Assembly (NCBI GenBank): GCA_001584585.1
Contig: LSYV01000003.1
Location: 2,105,316 to 2,169,315, forward strand
From: Gonium pectorale
Lineage: Eukaryota > Chlorophyta > Chlorophyceae > Chlamydomonadales > Volvocaceae
DNA: 64,000 bases
Reading direction: 5' to 3'
The translations under genes and the position numbers were made by a program. Under the pieces are notes generated by a model that ran no database searches, was not told the DNA's origin, and saw only the letters and a list, made by a program, of their open reading frames with translations. Positions 47,215 to 57,873 of this stretch are shown piece after piece (the stretch's first letter is position 1; every line of letters starts with the position of its first letter).

Positions 47215-49228
47215 ATGGCGGCGGATGGGGGCGGCGCGGCGGTGGAACCCAAGGTGGACCCCCCGTCCCCAGGCGGAGGGGAGGGGGAAGGCGAATCCTT
47301 CACGGAGCTCCTGCTGCAGGAGGTGCAGAGTGCAGAGGGCCTCAACTGCCCGTCCGTCCAAATGCTCGTGGAGATGGCCAAGTCTGGGGACTTCGACACT
47401 GCTGCCGACGCGCTGAGCTACTTGATCGAGGCTGGCGCTCCTGACAAGGCAGCCAGCTGCCTCAGGCGCATCATGGCCAGAACGGACCAGCCCGCGCCCA
47501 GTGGCAATGCTACACCACTGCCGCTGGATTACGCAATAGCGGGGAAAATCATCAACAGGTCGCTAACTTGGGTGTGGGGGCTGTAGGGTGCCCGCCGCAC
47601 CTGGCTTAGTGGTGTCTGCAGCTGGCCCTGGTTACAAGGCATCAGCCCATGTCGCTCATGCTTCTTACTCTGCTACCGTTTGCTATATGTCGCAAGGTTC
47701 TTGTGTCAACTGTCCTTGAGGTCGCTCATGCCCGTGAGGTCGCTCCTGCCCCAAATAGTCATTCCGGGGCCCGGCATCCTTCGTGCAGGCTCATAGAGTT
47801 GAACAGCCTTTCGGAGGCGCAGGACCTAATCAAGTTCCTGCTGGTAGCCAGGTAAGGGGAGACTAACAGCTGTAGGTACGCCCCTGCGCTTACTGTGTGC
47901 TGATCAAGTTCCTGCTGGTGCCCAGGGACACCGACCGGGGGAGGGGCAAGATGCTCGACTGCTACGGTGAGGATGTGGGAGCTGGCGGTGGGCTGATGCC
48001 AAGTGGTCTGTTGGCGGGCGCCTTGAGTTATTATGCCAGAACTTATGCCAATGCCAATGCGCGGTGCCGTGAGCAGTGTTGCAGGGACACATTTGCGCGG
48101 CGAAGGGATATTGCTGGTCAGAGTCTACAGAGCGGAATTCTGGGTCCCCGCTTTGTAACCATTGCCGGCGCCATCTCGTTAGCTGGCTGGCAGTGAGGCT
48201 GCCTAGAGCCCTAGCCACTTCAGAACGGCGGCTGGCCGACACACGGCTAGTGGTGTAAGTAGGCGGCGCGGATGCGTTACAGGTGCTGCGCCATTTTTCC
48301 ACAACGACTTTTGAGGCCCAGCAGGATTCTGGAGCTGCAGGGTACGCCTGAGTTGCCGGTCCAAGCCCCCAAACAAACCCGGCCCCTGCGCAGACGTATC
48401 GTTCATCCTGGGGTATATGGTCCCGGAGGGCGCCTCGGAATCTGCGGGGCGCGTGCTGTTTGCACTCTACTCGAGTGACTCTGGGGACGACAGCGCCGCC
48501 TCGCAGACACTGGTGCCCTTCATCCTGGGCACCCTGCTCGACCACGACCGCCTGGGCTGGGCGGCCGAGCTGGCTAAGCAGCTCATGTACACGACGCTCG
48601 AGGTGTGCGCGCAAAGCGAGGGGCAGATGGCGCTGCTATACCCACGGGTACTTCGCAGAACAACGCTCCCTGTGATTGGCGTGTTTCGGTGCTTCACGAA
48701 CCACTTTCTTGATTCACAGGTTGTCCGCCTGAGTCTACACTAAGGCGGTCGTTGTTGCATGACTTACTTGCAGGAGATCGATGCCGGTGCTGGCGAATAT
48801 GATTACTCGGTTGTCGGCTGGTGCATGGCACAAATGGTGAGAGGGTTGCATGGCGCTGGTCCTGTACCTGCATCCGGCAGTGCGACATCAGTTTGCATGG
48901 CCGTCTTAGGCAGGCAGTTCACCTCCACTCCCAGGCTTCTGTGCCCTGTCCTGGGCGTGAGCTACTGTGCACTGGTGCTCGAAGCCATGTAGGCATCCGG
49001 TCGATTGATGCGTCATACGTCCTCGAAGGCTTGACCCTTGCCCTGCAGGTCTGGTACGGCCGCGCCGACTGGGCCGCCCGGCTGTGCGTGGAGCTGGAGA
49101 GCCAGCGGCTGGACTGGTTCAGCACGCAGGACGTGCTGCGCAGCGTGACCAACTGGGGTGACCAGTCCTACTCGTCCACCATATACAATTTCATGCAGGA
49201 AGCGCGTGGCAAGGCCGCTGGCCGCTGA
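47215..49228 (+). CDS. Alpha-helical repeat-like protein, unknown
   Basis: Protein of 314 aa. Exons: 47215-47558, 47789-47851, 47926-47966, 48394-48647, 48774-48836, 49049-49228, phases 2, 2, 1, 0, 0. After an acidic Gly/Pro-rich start (MAADGGGAAVEPKVDPPS) it is almost wholly helical, with TPR/PPR-like pairs (LVEMAKSGDFDTAADALSYL, GAPDKAASCLRRIMA, LGWAAELAKQLMYTTLEVC, RADWAARLCVELESQRLDW). The helices are not regular enough to name a family. The end is YNFMQEARGKAAGR. Exon 3 starts inside a duplicated 24-bp segment (see repeat entry). TGTAA copies lie at 49284-49288 and 49893-49897. Confidence 0.78.
47829..47926. repeat. 24-bp duplication across an exon end and the next acceptor
   Basis: ATCAAGTTCCTGCTGGTAGCCAGG (47829-47852) recurs as ATCAAGTTCCTGCTGGTGCCCAGG (47903-47926) with two mismatches. 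The first copy is coding and ends at the donor of exon 2 (AG|GTAAGG). The second lies at the 3' end of the intron and supplies the acceptor (CCCAG|G). Confidence 0.9.
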
Positions 49229-50564
49229 CGGGGCCATGGAGAGCCGACCACCTCGGAACTTGACGTGAGATCGGCGTGTGAGTTGTAACCCGGCTGCGTC
49301 GCCTGGCCTAGTGCGCGTATGGTCTGCATAACTGGGTCCGATCCCCGCTGGGCTTCTCTGCTGTGGCATCTTAGAGGAGGTTGGTCTGCCACTGCATATG
49401 ATTCTCCATTTCTTGGACGCCCTTTTGTGTGCCTGCCAGACCGGGGACGGGTTGACCCTACGAGATTGGTTATGATGTTCGTCACCCGTGGTCTGTTCCG
49501 CACCGTGTATTGATCGTGCATTGTGCTATACTGCGTTTGGTCGCGGACGTATTCGGATACTTGGAAGGTACGGTGTATCCATGGATCCGTGCTGCTTGTA
49601 TATTCTAGTTGTTCACTCCCTAGCCGTCCGTTTGTCATGGCTGTCACTCCAATGCTCTGGCTTCGGGTGGCGGTCCGGGCTGGCCATGTAGCTTTGCCCA
49701 GGCCGTGCTGGGCGGCTGTGCATACCCCAAGTGCAAGTGAGTCTTGTTTGGTTGTCAAGGAGAGTTGTCCGTTCTGTCCTAAGGAAACGGCATATGATAC
49801 GTTTTCGAGCACGTACTTCCATGCTGGGTGTTCAACCTATGCTTGCTCTTCATTGGTGTAGATTTGGGCCAGATTAACAGGTGGCTCTCGATTGTAAGTG
49901 AGGTTGTGCGCTATGCGCTGTGTTGTCGGTAGAAGGAGCATCCTTTGAGACGCAGCCGGACAGTTTTTATTCACTTGAGGTCGCCTTAACCGCGAACCGC
50001 TGCGGTGCCTGAGAGTGCGCTACTGCGGGCTGGCGAGGTTGTAAGGGAGGAGTGCCCAGCCTGGTATACGACGTGGTTGCAGACAGGCATCATCCCTTCG
50101 CGGCACCCTGCCTTGGTACGAAGCCTGCAGCTAGTCCCGACTATCCAGTCGCATACGCCTTGGCGCCTCCGTTGCTCCCTACATCCGCACTCCTACACGG
50201 TCGTTCACACATTGGCACGGTGGTAGTAGTTGTAGTACGGTACGTCGCATAGCAATGTGCTTGCGATCAGCGGGCCATCGGAGAGGCACATAGCCGACCA
50301 TTAGACACGCTGTGACCCCCAACAATCATCCCTACAAGGTAAGCCCACATAGCCCCACATCCTGCACCACGGGGCTTCCAACTTACCGTGACCCGCCGGT
50401 GCCCAGCCGCATGCCACCTACGCCTGATAGCACTACACAGTGCGTGCGCCGGCCCCAAAACTCCGCCCTTTAGAACATGCATGCATAGAGACGGAGCTTT
50501 GCGCATCTCACTTCTATGCCAGCGGATCCGCGCAGAGCTCCTTGCGCTCGAGCCGCTCTTCGTC
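49229..50564. other. Convergent intergenic region
   Basis: Holds the 3' UTRs of the helical protein gene (TGTAA at 49284-49288 and 49893-49897) and of the minus-strand poly-Glu gene that stops at 50565. Nothing else is supported. Confidence 0.45.
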
Positions 50565-53516
50565 TCAGCTGGGCTGAACAGGCTTGGGATCGAGCCCCTC
50601 CTCGCCCTCAAGCACTGGGCCCGCCTTGTCGCCCTCAGCCAACCCCTCTTCCCCAACGCTTTCCACAGCTGCCTCTTCCCCGTCCCCGTCCTCCTCCTGG
50701 CCATCCTCCTCTTCTTCCTCCTCCTCCTCCTCCTCCTCCTCCTCCTCCTTTTCCTCCTCTTCTTCCTCCTCCTCCTCCTCCTCCTCCTCCTCTCCCATAT
50801 CCTCCTCACCCTCTCCTCCTTCCCCTTCCCCATTCTCATCACCACCTTCCGCCTCTTCCGCACTTGATTGCGGCCCTGCCCGGCCCTGCTCGGCAGTTGC
50901 ATCGGCGCCATCCATGCCCATGGCCGATGGCGCCAAAGATACCTCCTGTCCCGGAATGCTACTCAGCCGGCCTTCGTGGGCATTGCCACTGCTTGAAGAC
51001 TGCCGTGTTGCCGCTGCTGACTGAGAGTCTGTGACCTGTGAAGCCATCGGCGCAGCCGCCGAGGCACTCCCGCCTTCCTCTGCTTCGCTGGCGCTCACCG
51101 GAGCGCTGTCGCTGACGCCTGCCTCCGGCTTTCGCTCCTCCGCGTCGCGCTGAGGGCTGGCCGTACCGGGGCTGCCTGGACTCGAGCCAGATGCCGCCGG
51201 GTGCGTCGGGGAGGCGGCGCCGCTATTCCGGCCGGCTGCCGGTGATCCGTAGGCTGCCAGCAGTGCTGACGACACGTGCAATGCCGGCACGGCCTCGCTC
51301 TCCAAATCTGCCTCGGTGGGCTCAGCTACAGCCGCCGCGCTGGCGGGTGTCAGTGGTTTGTATGCCACCTGCAGACTGCTGTCCTCCGACACAACGCGGT
51401 CCGCAGCACTCGCGCTCGCGCATGCCCCGGCCTCCCGCGGCGCGTACACGCTCGAGAGCTTGGGCGGCAGCACCGCGTCGCCGCCCTCCGCCCCGTCCTC
51501 GTCCGCGTCGTGCTCCCACGAGCCCGTCGTCGCCGTGTGCGGTGCGTAGTGCCCCGGAAGCGGCGGCAGGGTGGTGGGGCTGCCAGTGCGGCCCACGCCC
51601 GTGCCGCCGCGGCGCGCCGCGGAGGCAAAGCTGGGCTCGCCCGACAGTCCAGCCGCCGGGGCCCCGTATGCGGACATTGAGTGCTCGGCGCCTGCGCTCC
51701 GGCGCGCAGCCGGTTGTGCGGGGTGCGAGCCACCCAGCAGCGCCAGGAGCGCGGCCTCCCGGTCGCCTTGTCTGTCCGCCTCCTCGAGTATGGACCTGCC
51801 GAACGCGCACACGGGAGGCTCCGCTCAGCAACACGGGAGTCAACAGGTAACAGGACCGCGCAACCGACAAGGGCAGCAGGGCCCCGTAACCCCTGATCTG
51901 CCTTGCCCCGACTTGCCAATCCGCCCCCGCTCACTTGTAGCTGGCGTGGGAGCGCTCCTTGCCGGGGGGCTTGTGCCCTCCCCGACCGCCGTCATGCTCG
52001 CCCCGCTCGCCCCTCGCGAACGCGTCGAAGGACTGCGGCAGCAGGGACGGGTCCGAGCGCACCGCGAAGCCGTCCTCGCGTTTCTTGCACTTCACTTCGT
52101 ACGCTTGGCTCCTGAGGGGTGACCATTACGCCGGGCCAAAGGCGTCAGGCAGGACTACGGGGATGCCTCGCATGGAGAGGCAGCGGAGGCAGCGGGGCAC
52201 TAGCTTCCCGGATTGTCGCTCGCTTCTGCTCATTGCTGCCCCAGCACGATACTGTTCCCTAGCCTGCCCGGCTCACATGCGCTCGCGGTACGCCTGCAGC
52301 GCCCGTATCTTTATCTGCTTTAGGTAGTTGTCCTCCGCGTCCGCCTTCTGCTGCTTGACTTTTCGCTTTGTCCACCGCTGAAGCGCCGTCTGATTGGCTT
52401 CCTCCAGTGCCTCCTGCCGCGCCTCAAAGCGGGCCTCCGCGTCCGCCTTTCGCCTGGGGCGACGGCGGGAGGGAGGGAATACAAGTTGGTGCATCCGCGG
52501 CACAGCGACAGGGCCGCAGTATATTCTCGCTGTGCAGAGTATTCAGGCCGGAATATGAAGGAGAAGTTCCAGTTCGGCCAGCCGTCCAGCAGAGAGTCCC
52601 CTGGCCGCCAGGGGTTGCGGTGGGCTACTGCCAAGTAACCGATAGCCACCAAAAGGGGCCCAGCTAAGGGCCCCGCATGGAATGGCACTGAACATTTCCT
52701 AGCACGCCCTCACCTTCACGGAACCACCGCAACCGCCCTAAAGCGATGCAGGTATGACCCCTGCCCGCATCCTAGCAGCCTGCGCCCGTTGCCGAACCCT
52801 CGCGCGCAGCTGCCCACACGCTCATGCTTCCGGGCGTTAAATGCTTCCCGGCGTTAAAGCATCCCTAATGAAAAACCATGCAGTCAGACGAAGCTGGATC
52901 CCCCCCCCCCGCGCTGCACTGTCGTTCCCTCCCAAGCCTACCGCTCCTGCTCCTCCCGCTCCAGCTGCTGCTCCAGTGCCTTGCGCTGGCTCCACACCTC
53001 ATAGACCTGCTGATTGTCTGCATCACGTTCCTTGAGGAACGCTATGTCCTTCTCTGTCAGCAGTGAAGCCCCACTGCGCAAGGGGCGCAGGCCCACGCCC
53101 GCGGCCGTGGGCCCTGCCTTGGTGACGGCCCGCGCCCCAGGTACGTGCGCCGGCCGAATGTCGGCATAGCTGGGGCTGGTGTAACCATAGGAGCCGATGA
53201 GGCGGGGCTCTTCGGGGTTGGAATAGAAGCCTAGCCGGGTGTTTATCTGGCTTGTCGTCCTGCGTACCCCCGTGGGCCGCCCCACGTCCGGTTGCACTAC
53301 GATGTTGGAGCCGTTTGCAAGCGAGCTCCCTATGGCAGAGCTGATGTATTGCTGCTGAGTGGAAGGCGCAGGAAGGGTATGCTCTACGATGGGTGGGAGA
53401 AGCAGCGGGGCCGTCGCGTTCGTGTTCGGTCGCGTGCTTCCTGAGCTAGTGGTCGTGGCTCCTGTAGGCAGCCGGCTACCGGCTGGTGAGCCCTTTTGCG
53501 AGCCCTTTGCGGACAT
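50565..53516 (-). CDS. Coiled-coil protein with poly-Glu tail
   Basis: Protein of 719 aa from four minus-strand exons: 53516-52942, 52453-52277, 52111-51935, 51795-50565, all junctions phase 2. Residues 1-145 are Ser/Thr/Pro-rich with Tyr-Gly motifs (IGSYGYTSPSYADIRP). A charged coiled coil covers about 155-255 (LTEKDIAFLKERDADNQQ through ALQRWTKRKVKQQKADAEDN). A conserved-looking segment (VKCKKREDGFAVRSDPSLLP) follows, then LEEADRQGDREAALLALLGG and a long disordered Ala/Ser/Gly tail. The tail ends in runs of 14 or more glutamates interrupted by Lys and by DGQEEDGDGEE. The composition is like that of cilium- or microtubule-associated proteins (polyglutamate mimicking tubulin tails), but I do not recognise a named homologue. 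It shares a 334-bp divergent promoter with CLPR2. Confidence 0.8.
50704..50795. repeat. (CTC)n trinucleotide microsatellite coding poly-Glu
   Basis: Nearly pure CTC/CTT triplets over about 90 bp. Read on the minus strand they are GAG/GAA codons in the last exon of the coiled-coil gene, so length changes would keep the frame. Confidence 0.95.
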
Positions 53517-53850
53517 GGCTCCTTCGAACCCGTCGATTGTCAGCGCGTACCAAGTCTTAACATGTATAACTCGTAAATTTGTAAGGAACAACAGCGGCGA
53601 CAATGCGGATGCGAGTGTGGCCAAGGAAGCGCGAGTGCTCGGCCCCATACGGCAGTTGCGGAGGTCTCCTTTGTCCCCAAGTATGGGTCCATGGGGTCAA
53701 CACGCAGCACACCGGGCGGAGGCTTCATTTTACCCGCGACCCTGACTTTCAACTTGCGAGCTAGGGCCGTCCCGGTTGTTTGTGCTGCGTTGATCGCGGC
53801 TTGGGCAGTCCATTTTCGCCATTGTCACAGTTTGAGTGATTGAGCGTGCG
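53517..53850. promoter_or_regulatory. Compact bidirectional promoter region
   Basis: 334 bp between the start codons of the minus-strand coiled-coil gene and plus-strand CLPR2. TTGATCGCGGC and TGAGTGATTGAGCG elements precede the CLPR2 start; no known motif was assigned. Confidence 0.45.
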
Positions 53851-56800
53851 ATGCAGCGTCTACACCGCAAGTAAGTCGGCTGCTCTTGATCTGCGGAGGA
53901 AGTGCCTCGGCACCGTGAGGCAGTGGCGAGACTCAACGAGGGATGATCTGGGCGCAGGGCGGGCGCGCAGCCTGTCATGAACAGCACCACAGGGTACATC
54001 GGCGTTAAGCCCGCAGGTAAAGCGTCGCGGCTGTGTCGGCAGATGGACAACTGTATGTTTATATCTAGGAACCCCCCATTCGGCAGGTCGCATCGTTGGC
54101 TTCGGCAAGAGCAAGCCACAGGGCTTCTGGCAGGTCACGCAGCAGCAAATAAGCGCCGCAAAGTGAGTCTGCCCTGACGAAGGCCGAGCAACGGGGGTTT
54201 CGCAGCTATTGGGTGACGCTGGCTGGCTCCCCCTGCAGGCGCTCGGGTGCGCCCAAGCGCAAGGTCACGACCATGATGCCCGTGTCGGTACCGAAGGTGC
54301 TGGTGCGGCCGCCTGGCCAGAAGCAGAGCGAGTGGGTGGACCTGTGGGAGGCCTACGTAAGTATACCATATCTCCGGACCCACAGCCAGAGGCCTGACGG
54401 GGCGGGGCGAGGAGCACCCGTTCTGCTAGTTTCTGTGGTTCCAGGGCCATATGAGCGGCTGTGCGGCGTCGGGACCCGTGCAGCAGTTGCAAGACCAGAC
54501 GTGCATGATCGATAGGGAAAGTTTGTGATAGTGCCCCGTCCTGGCCGGTGGAGTACAGCTAGTACAGCTGCAGGCCCGCACACGCTGTAGCCCCACCTCC
54601 ACCGCGGCGCCGCCCGGGGCCCTAGACCCTCTGGCCTACCCGCCACTGCCTTAACCGGCCACCAGCGGCCGTGGGTCCACCTTCAGCTCCGTAACCTTCG
54701 CCCGCATGCAAGCTACCCCATCTGCATCAGCCGCATTGCCTTTCCTGTGCGACCAGGCCGCAAGTTCCGCCCCACACACCACCTACACAGCACCCAACCC
54801 TAACTGCGCCCGACCACATCCATCCACATGACCCACCAGCATTCTCCCGCATCCGCCCGCAGACGTACCAGAAGGTGGTGTTCATCAAGGAGGCCATCAC
54901 TGAGGACGTAGCCAACAACATGATGGCCCTGACGCTCTACCTGGATTCGCTCGACCAGAAGCGAATTTACTACTGGCTCAACTGCCCGGGCGGAGAGGTG
55001 AGGCCCAGAAGAGGATGAGTTTCAACATGTGAGCTGCGGAGGGCATACCGATGTCGAGCGGCATGCAGGGCAACGGAAGATGGCCGCTTTCATGGGGATG
55101 TTGGCGCGGGCACAGGAACACAGTGGCTGCTAGCGGGGCTGCTGGGGACGGCGTTCCTGCAGCCCCGGAGAGGAAGGATGCCCCGGGCGTGGCCCCGGTG
55201 CCACGTGCTGAGCCCGAAGCACTCGCCATTGGATGATCCCGCCTTGCGGCCACCGGCGCCAAAGCTATACGGCTGCCGGAGGCGCAGCGGTACCGGGCTA
55301 GCCGGGCTGGCCACTTAATCGCCACGGTTGCCGGCCACCAGCCGGCTCGCAGCTGCCAGCAGCTTGTGGCGGACGCGGCACGACTGACCTGGAATGGCGC
55401 GATGCTGTGGGACGGGCCAGCCGCAGAAGCAAGGGAGGTTGGCCAACGCATGGCCGGCGCGGTCAACCCGCCTTGGAAGCATGGGCTCGCGAGCGACCTG
55501 GCGCTGGCCGGTTTCCAAGGCTGGCGTTGGAGGGCCGGCGGCTCCACACGCGCGCGGAGGGCTGGCTCCCCATCGCTGTTCGCTTAGGTCCATGCCAGGC
55601 GGTCCCGCGCCAGTCTCCGGAAGCATCGGGGCAGCGAAGAGATCTACCTCTGCCTTGGCGCTACACTTGCGCTGTGCACGGATAGCTGGTTGGCCTATCC
55701 GGCCAACCAGAGGCGGTACAGGCTGCGCACTATGCGGCCGCCGGCTCGGCAAGGCTGAGCTGCGGCTGCTGCGGTGGCGGTGGTGGCTCCTGGTGCCGAG
55801 CTGTCTGGGCTCAGCGTCCCATGCGGCCCGCTCTCGCTGTGAGGCTGCCGTTTAAGGTGCAGGCTTCCCCGCAGGCCGTCGCAGCCACGGCAGCTCGCCC
55901 AGCGCACAGCTCTGTGATTTGGGGCGCTGCCGCGCCTGCACCTCGTCCTTCAGCCCCGCATTCCGGCATCCGCCGGCGGGCTGATCCGTTGAGGCAGCAG
56001 CCTAGTCCTCCATCGCCGTGCCGTCCGTCCTAGGGAGCAACGGACCCACGGCTTACTCGGATCCCTCGTCCCCTGTCTAATCGTCGTTCTGCAGGTGGTG
56101 CCCACGCTGGCCCTGTACGACACCATGCAGTACGTCCGCAGCAAGACGGCCACGGTCTGCTACGGGCTGTGCTTGGGCATGGGCGGTTTCCTGCTCACCG
56201 CGGGCGGAGAGAAGGTGCGCGCGTTTGGAAAGGGAGGGTAGGAGGTGCAGGCCGAGCGGATTCCAAGGGGTGTTCCACGGAGGTCGAGGTTTACGAATGC
56301 GGGGACAGCAGATAGGGTAAGAAAGGGCGGAAGGACTGTTGAGAGGCAAGGGCGAGGGGCACCCTTGCGCGCGGTGGGTCTTCTTAAGGGCGGCAAAACG
56401 GAGGGCCCAAGACATAGCTGCTACAACCGTGTTGGGTTGCAGTGGAGGCGTTTGGCGTGCACTATTAGCACGGAGCTGTGCGTTGCCCACCCCATACCAT
56501 ACCATAGCGGCCGAGTGCACGGTCGTGGATATCTGTGTTCTTTCAGTCGGCAGTCAATAAGCCACGTCGGCAGGCGGCCGACCTGGACACTCAGGCTCTG
56601 ATTGAAGCTGTCGCTATGGGTGCCGGACGCGTGGCGTTGCCACCCCCATGGCAGGCCTCGGGGGCAAGGCACCCTGGGTCAGCCCACTGTCTGCCGCCAG
56701 ACGCAACTCATCCTGCCGACCTTTCTGTCGGCTGACGTTTGCCTCTGCTAGCTTCCCGGCGCCTCCCCCGCGGCCCAATCCTCTCTTCGTCCTCAATCAT

Positions 56801-57419
56801 GCACCCCACATCCGCCTCATTGCTCTTCCTCCTACTGCTGACTGTCCCCTTGCCTCGCCCCTTCCCCGCCCTTCGCTCCTCCTTTCAGGGCTACCGCTTC
56901 GCCATGCCGCACAGCATTCTCATGATGCACCACCCCAGCGGCGCCTCGCGCGGCCAGGCCAGCGAGATGCACATTGAGTCGCGTGAGCTGGTCCGCATGC
57001 GAGACTACCTCTCACTGCTCGTGTCCAACTCCACGGGGCAACCATACGACAGGGTGCGCCGGGACGGCGGTGGCGGGTGGAGGTGTTGGAAGAGGATAGA
57101 GGGGGCTGGGGAGGGTGGCTGCATGATCAAGTAGCATGGTCCCCAGCTTCGCGTGTGCCACTGTATGGCAGTAGGCTGCACCTCCTTCATTTCAAAGGGT
57201 TCTGAGCCCTGTACCAGAGGAGGCGTCCCGCGCTTACAGTCCCCTCTTTGCTCCCGACGGCAGGTGATCCGCGAGCTGTCGCGCAACAAGTGGATGGACC
57301 CCAAGCAGGCTATCGAGTACGGAATGATTGACAAGGTGCTCACCACGCCTATGCCCAAGCTCCCGACGGGCCCGTCCTTCAAGTTCGAGCGCCAGGCCGA
57401 CGACACCGCTGGGTTGTAG
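53851..57419 (+). CDS. ClpR2-type inactive Clp protease subunit
   Basis: Subunit of the chloroplast Clp protease core ring; 277 aa. Exons: 53851-53870, 54043-54162, 54239-54356, 54863-54997, 56095-56214, 56889-57053, 57264-57419, phases 2, 2, 0, 0, 0, 0. The ClpP fold is complete: YQKVVFIKEAITEDVANNMM, ALTLYLDSLDQKRIYYWLNC, PGGE, LALYDTMQYV, TAGGEKGYRFAMP, PKQAIEYGMIDKVL. The catalytic Ser site of ClpP (xASMG) reads LGMGG with Gly159; His185 remains (MMHHP); the Asp site is changed (SRNKW). Loss of Ser and Asp marks a ClpR. The EWVDLW motif before the core and the CPGGE turn favour ClpR2 over ClpR1/3/4. The first two exons are less certain; the 20-nt first exon (MQRLHR) has a perfect GTAAGT donor, but the leader it gives is an unusual transit peptide. 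Confidence 0.9.
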
Positions 57420-57873
57420 AGGAGCGGGCGACTGGGTGTGAGGGGGCTCCCAGTCGAGGCTCCCGATGGTATGGTTAACATGGAGGGGAGCGGGGCTAGC
57501 GGGAGCCAGTGTGGCAGTGACAGGAGTATGCTGCTGCCACTGATCCAGGCTAGAATTGCTGTCAGATGGGAACGGGATACGCTAGGGGTAGGGGGCCAGC
57601 TGTACACTGAACAGTGCTCGGTGCACGAGGGGGAGGAGGCCGCGGAACTGGGCACACGAGCATCTGTCGTCAGGAGCATGTGTCACGGCTAAAGTCTGAC
57701 TGATGGCAGAGGCTGTTGGCTGAATGGTGTAGAGCGCCGGAGGGCGGGAGAGAGCACCTAAGCAGTGTGAGGTGCTTTCCCCTGTACTCCTCCCTCGTAC
57801 GAGTGTGCTGATGCCGTGTGATACGTACGTGTCATGTGCTTCTTTTGGCTCCTTGTTGCGCCATAACAGCGAC
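57420..57873. other. Intergenic spacer CLPR2-RAD9
   Basis: Tandem spacer of 454 bp holding the CLPR2 3' UTR and the RAD9 promoter. I find no TGTAA in it. Nothing else is supported. Confidence 0.45.

Noticed and set aside
50388..51024. Poly-Leu, poly-Pro and poly-Ser plus-strand frames
   Set aside because: Three-frame translations of the CTC microsatellite that codes Glu on the minus strand.
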